A stretch of DNA of 18,630 bases, taken from NCBI GenBank assembly GCA_045538305.1, contig JAZSRC010000024.1:1-18630 (forward strand), in the 5' to 3' direction. The DNA comes from SFHK01 sp045538305. GTDB lineage: Bacteria > Bacillota > Clostridia > Christensenellales > Aristaeellaceae. Positions within the stretch are counted from its first letter, which is position 1; each line of letters opens with the position of its first letter. The notes under the pieces are model-generated. The model was given only the letters and a program-made list of their open reading frames with translations, was not told the DNA's origin and did not search any database. The position numbers and the translations under genes were made by a program. This document shows positions 13,925 to 18,630 of the stretch, in pieces.

Positions 13925-14286
13925 ATAAAAACAGTTGGGCTGCGCACCTGCTCAGTACGCTGATGTTTCTGATTGGCCTTCCTGTGTTTACCTATGTGCT
14001 TCCGGGTTTTCAGGCGGATTCGTTTTTTGCAGCCGTTTGTACGGGCGCAGTGCTTGCGGTTATGTATCTTATCGCCAGACCAATTCTGCGCCTGATTACC
14101 AAGCCTCTCGGCTGCCTGACGCTGGGGCTGATCGGCCTTGTGATTGATCTTGGATTGATGTACGCGGCGGACTATCTGATTTCCGGTTTCCATATTCTGG
14201 GAATAGAGGCCCCGGTGATTGCGTCGGTAGTATTCAATGCGCTTCACCTGATTATCAGAAAAATCAAGAAGGATGACAATGACTGA
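13921..14286 (+). CDS. PF04020-like four-helix membrane protein (phage holin family name)
   Basis: 121 aa from the ATG at 13921, which overlaps the pseudouridine synthase stop and has GGAGGGG upstream; a longer frame from 13882 has no such support. Four hydrophobic segments (about 8-27, 35-52, 58-82, 88-112), with ARPILRLITKPL between the second and third, match the family often named phage holin family protein or DUF360. These are chromosomal small membrane proteins in most bacteria, and there is no phage context here. Role unknown. Confidence 0.8.
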   Translation: MNKNSWAAHLLSTLMFLIGLPVFTYVLPGFQADSFFAAVCTGAVLAVMYLIARPILRLITKPLGCLTLGLIGLVIDLGLMYAADYLISGFHILGIEAPVIASVVFNALHLIIRKIKKDDND

Positions 14287-14307
14287 AAGGAGCTTTTTTG
14301 GAATTCT

Positions 14308-15225
14308 ATGAAGCGGTTTTTTTCCCTTGCGATATCGCTGATTATGTGCCTTGGCGCATGTGCGTCAGCGGAAATGGAAATTGTCTGCTCGCTGTTTCCG
14401 CAATATGATTTTACCAGATGCATTGCCGGAAACCATGCCCGGGTAACGCAGCTTTTGCCGAACGGCGTAGACAGCCATGGCTTTGAACCCTCTATGCGCA
14501 ACATGCTGAACACAGATGCGGCGGATCTGTTTATTTATACGGACAGCGAATTGGAGGGCTGGGTGGAAACCTTTGTAAAAGGCCTTTCCAATGTAAAGGT
14601 GGTTCGCTGTGCAGACGGAATTGATCTTGAGAGCATTCATGACGAGTGGGAGGCCAGAGAAAGCCACAGCCACGATCTTGCGGGCGATCATTCTCATACC
14701 TATGACGCGCATATATGGCTGGATCCGATGCTTGCCGCTCAAATGTGCGAAAACATTGCCCAAAGCCTGATGGAGGCGGATCCCGAGCATAAAGAGGAAT
14801 ACCGCAAAAATGCAGATTTGTATATCGATGAGCTTATGAAACTCGATGCGGAATTTCAGGCGCTGTTTGCCGGGTATCCCGATGCTGAATTCTTTTTCGG
14901 CGGAAAATTTGCGTACAGCCATTTTCTCAGGCGCTATGATCTGAACTATGTTACAGCCTATCAAACCTGCTCAGACGAGGGTGAACCGAGTGTGCGAACC
15001 ATTGTGAATATGGCGGACAGAATGAGGCAGCAGGGTGCAAAGGTCATTTTTACGGATGAAATGTCGTCCGGGCAGATTGCTCAGTCGCTTGCGGATCAGA
15101 CCGGGGCGAAGGTGCTTACTTTCCATACCTGCCATAACCTTTCCAAAGACGATGCGGCAGCGGGCAAAACCTATCTGGCCATTATGCGGCAAAATCTTGA
15201 ATATCTTCGCGAGGCGCTTTCGTAA
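14308..15225 (+). CDS. znuA: Zinc/manganese ABC transporter substrate-binding protein (ZnuA-like)
   Basis: 305 aa. A signal peptide is followed by LGAC (Cys18), a possible lipobox, and ASA-E (residue 21), a possible signal peptidase I site; as a Gram-positive protein it is probably a lipoprotein. Metal ligands of the cluster A-I family are visible: His57 (SHGFEPS), His135 in DAHIWLDP and His205 (AYSHFLRRY), with a late acidic residue. A His-rich loop (about 120-130, ESHSHDLAGDHSH) is typical of zinc rather than manganese binders. It captures the metal outside the membrane and hands it to the permease two genes downstream. AAGGAG lies rather far (about 15 bases) upstream of the ATG. Confidence 0.9.
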   Translation: MKRFFSLAISLIMCLGACASAEMEIVCSLFPQYDFTRCIAGNHARVTQLLPNGVDSHGFEPSMRNMLNTDAADLFIYTDSELEGWVETFVKGLSNVKVVRCADGIDLESIHDEWEARESHSHDLAGDHSHTYDAHIWLDPMLAAQMCENIAQSLMEADPEHKEEYRKNADLYIDELMKLDAEFQALFAGYPDAEFFFGGKFAYSHFLRRYDLNYVTAYQTCSDEGEPSVRTIVNMADRMRQQGAKVIFTDEMSSGQIAQSLADQTGAKVLTFHTCHNLSKDDAAAGKTYLAIMRQNLEYLREALS

Positions 15226-15237
15226 AGAGGGATATAG

Positions 15238-15936
15238 ATGAAAGAAAACATATTGCTTGAGGTAAAGGACGTATCCATCAACTACGGCTCCGGCCGTCAG
15301 GATGCGGTGGAGCATGTAAGCCTTGAGGTAAAAAAGGGAGAAATACTGGCGATCGTCGGCTCAAATGGCTCCGGCAAGTCAACGCTGATGAAGGGGATTC
15401 TGAAGCTGATGCCGCTTACCTGCGGTGAAATTGAACGAAGACGCGGACTTCACATATCGTATCTGGCGCAGATTCATACAACAGAACGGGATTTTCCCGC
15501 GACCGTCAGGGAGATTGTGCTTTCGGGTACCCGATCCAAACGCTTTTCGCCGATTTATACATCCGCGCAGCGCGAGAAGGCAAATCAGGCAATGCAGATG
15601 CTGGATATATCGGATCTTGCCAGGGTAAACGTGAGCGCCCTTTCCGGAGGACAGCTGCAGCGCGTACTGCTGGCGCGCGCCGTAGCGGGCGATCCGGAGC
15701 TTCTGGTACTGGATGAACCATGTTCGGCGCTGGATCCGGGTATTACGCATGAACTGTACCATCTGTTTTGCCGTCTGCGCGACGAACAGGGCGTTTCCAT
15801 TGCCATTGCGACGCACGACTGGGATTTTGTGCGCGCTCATGCCGACCGCGTGCTGGTTCTGAACCGCAATGTGGAATACTACGGCGATTTGTCCGGCTGG
15901 AGCGGAATGGAGGAACAGCATACATGTCACCACTGA
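15238..15936 (+). CDS. znuC: Zinc/manganese ABC transporter ATP-binding protein (ZnuC-like)
   Basis: 232 aa. All ABC ATPase motifs are intact: Walker A GSNGSGKST (41-49), Q-loop Gln78, signature LSGGQ (135-139), Walker B LLVLDE (155-160), D-loop SALD and switch His193. It powers metal import through the membrane partner encoded next. The ATG at 15238 comes 12 bases after the binding-protein stop, with AGAGGG upstream. The 3' end overlaps the permease start by 13 bases. Confidence 0.93.
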   Translation: MKENILLEVKDVSINYGSGRQDAVEHVSLEVKKGEILAIVGSNGSGKSTLMKGILKLMPLTCGEIERRRGLHISYLAQIHTTERDFPATVREIVLSGTRSKRFSPIYTSAQREKANQAMQMLDISDLARVNVSALSGGQLQRVLLARAVAGDPELLVLDEPCSALDPGITHELYHLFCRLRDEQGVSIAIATHDWDFVRAHADRVLVLNRNVEYYGDLSGWSGMEEQHTCHH

Positions 15937-16787
15937 TGTGCCTTTTGAATCTATCCGATTCTGAATTCTTTCGCGTGATTACAAACCCCACCATATCGCG
16001 CGCCCTGATCGTCGGCGCGCTGGTGTCACTGTGCGCGGCGCTGTTGGGCGTAATTCTGGTGCTTAAGCACTATGCGCTGATCGGTCACGGACTTGGCGAA
16101 GTTGGTTTTGCCGCAACGTCGATAGCGGCGCTTCTGGGCTTGGGGCAGTATCCGCTTGTGGTTGCGATTCCGCTGGTGTGTTTGTCCTCTATACTGATTA
16201 TGCGTATCGATCAGAAAAGCGGTGTGGGCGGAGACGTATTAATCGGCATGTTTTCAACCGCTGCGCTTGCGGTTGGCGTATTGGCGTCCGTGTTTACCAC
16301 CGGTTATTCCGGCGTATACAACAACATGTTTGGAAGCATTTATGGCCTTACCAATACGGATCTTTGGGTATCCGTCGGCTTATCTGTGATTGTCGTTTGT
16401 TCGTTTGTTCTTTTGTACAACCGCCTGTTTTCCGTTACCTACGATGAAACCTATGCCCGCGCAACCGATATGAATGCGGACATGTACCAGTTTATCATTT
16501 CGCTTTTAACGAGCGTTGCCGTGGTTTTAGGCATGCGCGTAATGGGCGCAATGATGATTTCAAGCTTTATCATTTTCCCGGCTATGACCGCAAGGCGGCT
16601 GGCCAAGTCGTTCAAGGGTATGCTGGTATGGGCGGTGATCGTTGCGCTGATCAGCTTTTTTACCGGTATGCTGATCAGCTATCTGGTGGAAAGCGTGCAG
16701 CTGCCTACCGGTGCGTGCGTTGTATTTGTGAGCGTTCTGATTATGCTGATTACCTTTGGAATTACCAGTATCCGCTATAAAAAATAG
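15924..16787 (+). CDS. znuB: Zinc/manganese ABC transporter permease (ZnuB-like)
   Basis: 287 aa from the ATG at 15924, which has GGAGG upstream; an ATG at 15936, fused to the ATPase stop as TGATG, is an alternative. A far longer frame from 15768 only rereads ATPase DNA. About eight membrane segments, with the family blocks VLKHYALIGHGLGEVGFA near the N-terminus and GAMMISSFIIFPAMTARRL in the last third, identify the ABC-3 permease of the zinc/manganese class. It forms the channel with the ATPase. Confidence 0.92.
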   Translation: MSPLMCLLNLSDSEFFRVITNPTISRALIVGALVSLCAALLGVILVLKHYALIGHGLGEVGFAATSIAALLGLGQYPLVVAIPLVCLSSILIMRIDQKSGVGGDVLIGMFSTAALAVGVLASVFTTGYSGVYNNMFGSIYGLTNTDLWVSVGLSVIVVCSFVLLYNRLFSVTYDETYARATDMNADMYQFIISLLTSVAVVLGMRVMGAMMISSFIIFPAMTARRLAKSFKGMLVWAVIVALISFFTGMLISYLVESVQLPTGACVVFVSVLIMLITFGITSIRYKK

Positions 16788-16805
16788 ACGAAAGAGGGCT
16801 TTGTC

Positions 16806-17282
16806 ATGCGAAGAGCCGACCGTGAAGTTACCGTGCCTTCCGAAATTTTTGAGATTATGGAGAAATGCCAGGTTCTCGAACTGGCGCTGAATGACGAGGA
16901 TGGATATCCCTATGTCATACCGATGAACTTTGGTTTTGCAGTTGCAGACGAAAGACCGGTGATTTATCTGCACGGTGCAAAAGAAGGAAAGAAGTTGGAA
17001 TTGATTGCACGCGACAACCGGTGTGCATTTTCCATGAGCACCAGCCATGAATTGATTCTTGGGAAGGTTGCCTGCGCCGCTACATGGAAGTACGAATCCG
17101 TGTGCGGTAAGGGCAGAATAGAGCTGGTTGAGGGGAATGAAGGCATTACGGCGCTTAAGGAAGTGATGCGCAAATATGATCCTGAACATGAACACGCCTT
17201 TGATGAAAGGCATTTAAAGGCCGTAACGCTGATGAAAATCACGATTGAATCATTGACAGGCAAAAGAAGAATGACAAAATAA
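16806..17282 (+). CDS. Pyridoxamine 5'-phosphate oxidase-like split-barrel flavin protein
   Basis: 158 aa. The opening MRRADREV, then LALNDEDGYPYVIPMNFGF, IYLHGAKEGKKLELI and CFS-like (CAFSMSTSHELI) follow the NimA-like branch of FMN-binding split-barrel proteins. These bind flavin or heme and reduce small molecules; some give nitroimidazole resistance. It is not a real PdxH. The ATG at 16806 has AGAGGG upstream, 18 bases after the permease, so it is probably last in the run. Substrate unknown. Confidence 0.85.
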   Translation: MRRADREVTVPSEIFEIMEKCQVLELALNDEDGYPYVIPMNFGFAVADERPVIYLHGAKEGKKLELIARDNRCAFSMSTSHELILGKVACAATWKYESVCGKGRIELVEGNEGITALKEVMRKYDPEHEHAFDERHLKAVTLMKITIESLTGKRRMTK

Positions 17283-17292
17283 TGCAAAAAGA

Positions 17293-17332
17293 ATCAGGGG
17301 CTCAATCCTAAATAATGGATCGAGCCCCTGAT
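17293..17332. terminator. Bidirectional terminator between convergent genes
   Basis: ATCAGGGGCTC (17293-17303) and GAGCCCCTGAT (17322-17332) form an 11-bp perfect stem, A-rich on the left and with short T stretches on the right. It separates the flavin protein gene from the amidohydrolase gene. Confidence 0.8.
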
Positions 17333-17349
17333 GTATTGGGAAATGGCTG

Positions 17350-18492
17350 TCAGAGAACGTTTTTGCCGTCGATCAGCACGTATTTTACCTGAGTAGCGAT
17401 TTCGAAGGGGCAGCCGTCGGTGATTACGATATCGGCGTCCTTGCCCTTTTCAAGAGAGCCCACGCGATCGGCGATGCCGATATGCTCTGCGGGATTAATG
17501 GTGATTGCCTTCAGCGCCTCAAACGGATCCATACCGGCCTTTACGGCGAGACCTGCGCAGATGGGCAGATACTTCTGTGGGATTACGGGAGAGTCGGTTA
17601 TGATGGAAACGTGGCAGCCGGCTTTCGCCAGAACGCCGGGCGTGGTCCAGCTCTTTTCGCGAAGCTCAAATTTGCTTGCGTGTCCGAGCGTCGGGCCAAC
17701 GGCGAGCATGACGTTTTCCTGAGCGAGTTCATCCGCAATCAGATGGCCTTCCGTTACGTGTTCCAGCGTGATTTTTACGCCGAATTCTTTGGCAATGCGA
17801 AGCGCGGTGAAGAGGTCGTCCGCCTGATGGGCGTGCGCCTTCAGGGGCAGTTCGCCCTTGATTACGGGAACCAGCGCGTTGAGCTTCATATCAAAACCGG
17901 GCTTCTTTGCGGGATCTTCCTTGGAGTTTTCCAGCTTCTCGGCGTATTCACGGGCTTTGAACAGCATTTCGCGAAGCTTGGCGGCGGTGGACATACGGCT
18001 GGAATTGCCTTTTTCGCGATAGCAGCGCTTCGGGTTTTCGCCGAACGCGCACTTCATGGCAGTTTCTTTCTTAACGCACATGTTGTCTACGCGCTTTCCT
18101 ACAGGCTTAATGGCGGCAAAGGTTCCTCCCAGAACATTCGAACTGCCGGGGCCTACGTTCAGGCAGGTAACGCCTGCCTCGCGCGCCTCTTTCAGGGCAA
18201 AATCACGAGGTTGAATGGCGTCGATTGCACGCAGATGGGGCGTCAGGATATCGCCGTATTCGTTGTAATCGGCGCCTTCATAGCCGATTCCGTAGCCGTC
18301 CAGACCGATATGACCATGCGCCTCTACAAAGCCGGGATATACATTAAGGCCCGCTGCGTCGATCACTTCGCAGCCCTCTTTAGGGAGGTTTTCGCCGATT
18401 TCCACGATTTTTCCCTGATCGATAAGGATGTCTACATACCGGGGTTCGGGATGAACGGCGTCAAATACTTTGCCGGATGTAATTACAAGCAT
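17350..18492 (-). CDS. Amidohydrolase family protein
   Basis: 380 aa. The N-terminal beta-strand domain is followed by the metal motif EAHGH (His59, His61), then KAHAH (His220, His222), LEHVTEGH (His245) and ITDSP (Asp300), and the closing beta strands with GSLEKGKDADIVI. This is the order of urease-superfamily enzymes that hydrolyse C-N bonds, in the imidazolonepropionase/dipeptidase-like group. There are no histidine- or pyrimidine-degradation genes beside it, so the substrate is open. The ATG at 18492 has AGGAGGG ten bases upstream. A long plus-strand frame lies opposite it and is a shadow. Confidence 0.9.
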   Translation of the reverse strand: MLVITSGKVFDAVHPEPRYVDILIDQGKIVEIGENLPKEGCEVIDAAGLNVYPGFVEAHGHIGLDGYGIGYEGADYNEYGDILTPHLRAIDAIQPRDFALKEAREAGVTCLNVGPGSSNVLGGTFAAIKPVGKRVDNMCVKKETAMKCAFGENPKRCYREKGNSSRMSTAAKLREMLFKAREYAEKLENSKEDPAKKPGFDMKLNALVPVIKGELPLKAHAHQADDLFTALRIAKEFGVKITLEHVTEGHLIADELAQENVMLAVGPTLGHASKFELREKSWTTPGVLAKAGCHVSIITDSPVIPQKYLPICAGLAVKAGMDPFEALKAITINPAEHIGIADRVGSLEKGKDADIVITDGCPFEIATQVKYVLIDGKNVL

Positions 18493-18529
18493 GATTCTTT
18501 CCCTCCTGAATGTATTCTATAACATTGTT

Positions 18530-18558
18530 AGTATAAGCCAAAACGCCGGACCTGTCAA
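18530..18558 (-). promoter_or_regulatory. Promoter of the amidohydrolase gene
   Basis: On the minus strand TTGACA (18558-18553) and TATACT (18535-18530) have a 17-base spacer, about 38 bases before the start codon. The remaining bases to 18630 show no gene. Confidence 0.78.
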
Positions 18559-18630
18559 TTGCCGGCGACAAGCAGATGGCACGAATTGATTGGAAATATA
18601 AATAAAGCTGCCGGTCGGAATCTGCATGAT

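Noticed and set aside
13921..14286. Prophage holin
   Set aside because: The family name is misleading; neighbours are RNA modification and metal transport genes with no lysis or structural phage genes.
17482..18522. 346-aa plus-strand open frame
   Set aside because: It is the shadow of the amidohydrolase, whose metal motifs and upstream binding site are clear on the other strand.

Overview
The window looks like a chromosomal segment of a Clostridia-type Bacillota, probably host-associated. Genes have strong AGGAGG-like ribosome binding sites and TTGACA/TATAAT-type promoters. The tRNAs encode CCA, and the elongator tRNA-Met resembles Bacillus/Clostridium types. No ribosomal marker is present, so the genus is left open.

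Left part (1-2660): two strong hairpins, then a consensus promoter driving a two-gene unit. The first gene encodes a membrane protein ending in a CxxC-periodic Gly-Gly-Cys tail. The second encodes a radical SAM/SPASM enzyme whose start codon lies inside the DNA of that tail. This substrate-plus-maturase layout is the best candidate here for an undescribed system.

Middle (about 2700-10200): a stack of mobile DNA next to a tandem tRNA-fMet/tRNA-Met pair on the minus strand. The 3' 45 bases of tRNA-Met recur at 4554-4598 (identical) and 2705-2749 (39/45). Immediately left of the first two tRNA copies lies the 3' end of a tyrosine integrase gene, truncated and without its N-terminus. I read this as two serial insertions at one attachment site. 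The inner interval (2705-4554) carries a calcineurin-like phosphatase and an unknown protein. The outer one (4554-10118) carries a small unknown gene, an array of five large hairpins, a small HTH regulator, a BcgI-like fused restriction-methylation protein with its two-TRD specificity subunit, and a serine resolvase. The specificity gene is split exactly at a run of seven Gs, the layout of a phase-variable gene.

Right part (10280-18630): ordinary host genes. A multi-pass membrane protein converges on a histidine phosphatase. A co-directional run follows: PlsC-like acyltransferase with a zinc ribbon, RluA-type pseudouridine synthase, PF04020-like four-helix membrane protein, a ZnuABC-type zinc/manganese importer (binding protein, ATPase, permease) and a split-barrel flavin protein. 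A convergent amidohydrolase lies beyond a bidirectional terminator. Alignments and motif calls were made by eye; no database search was run.
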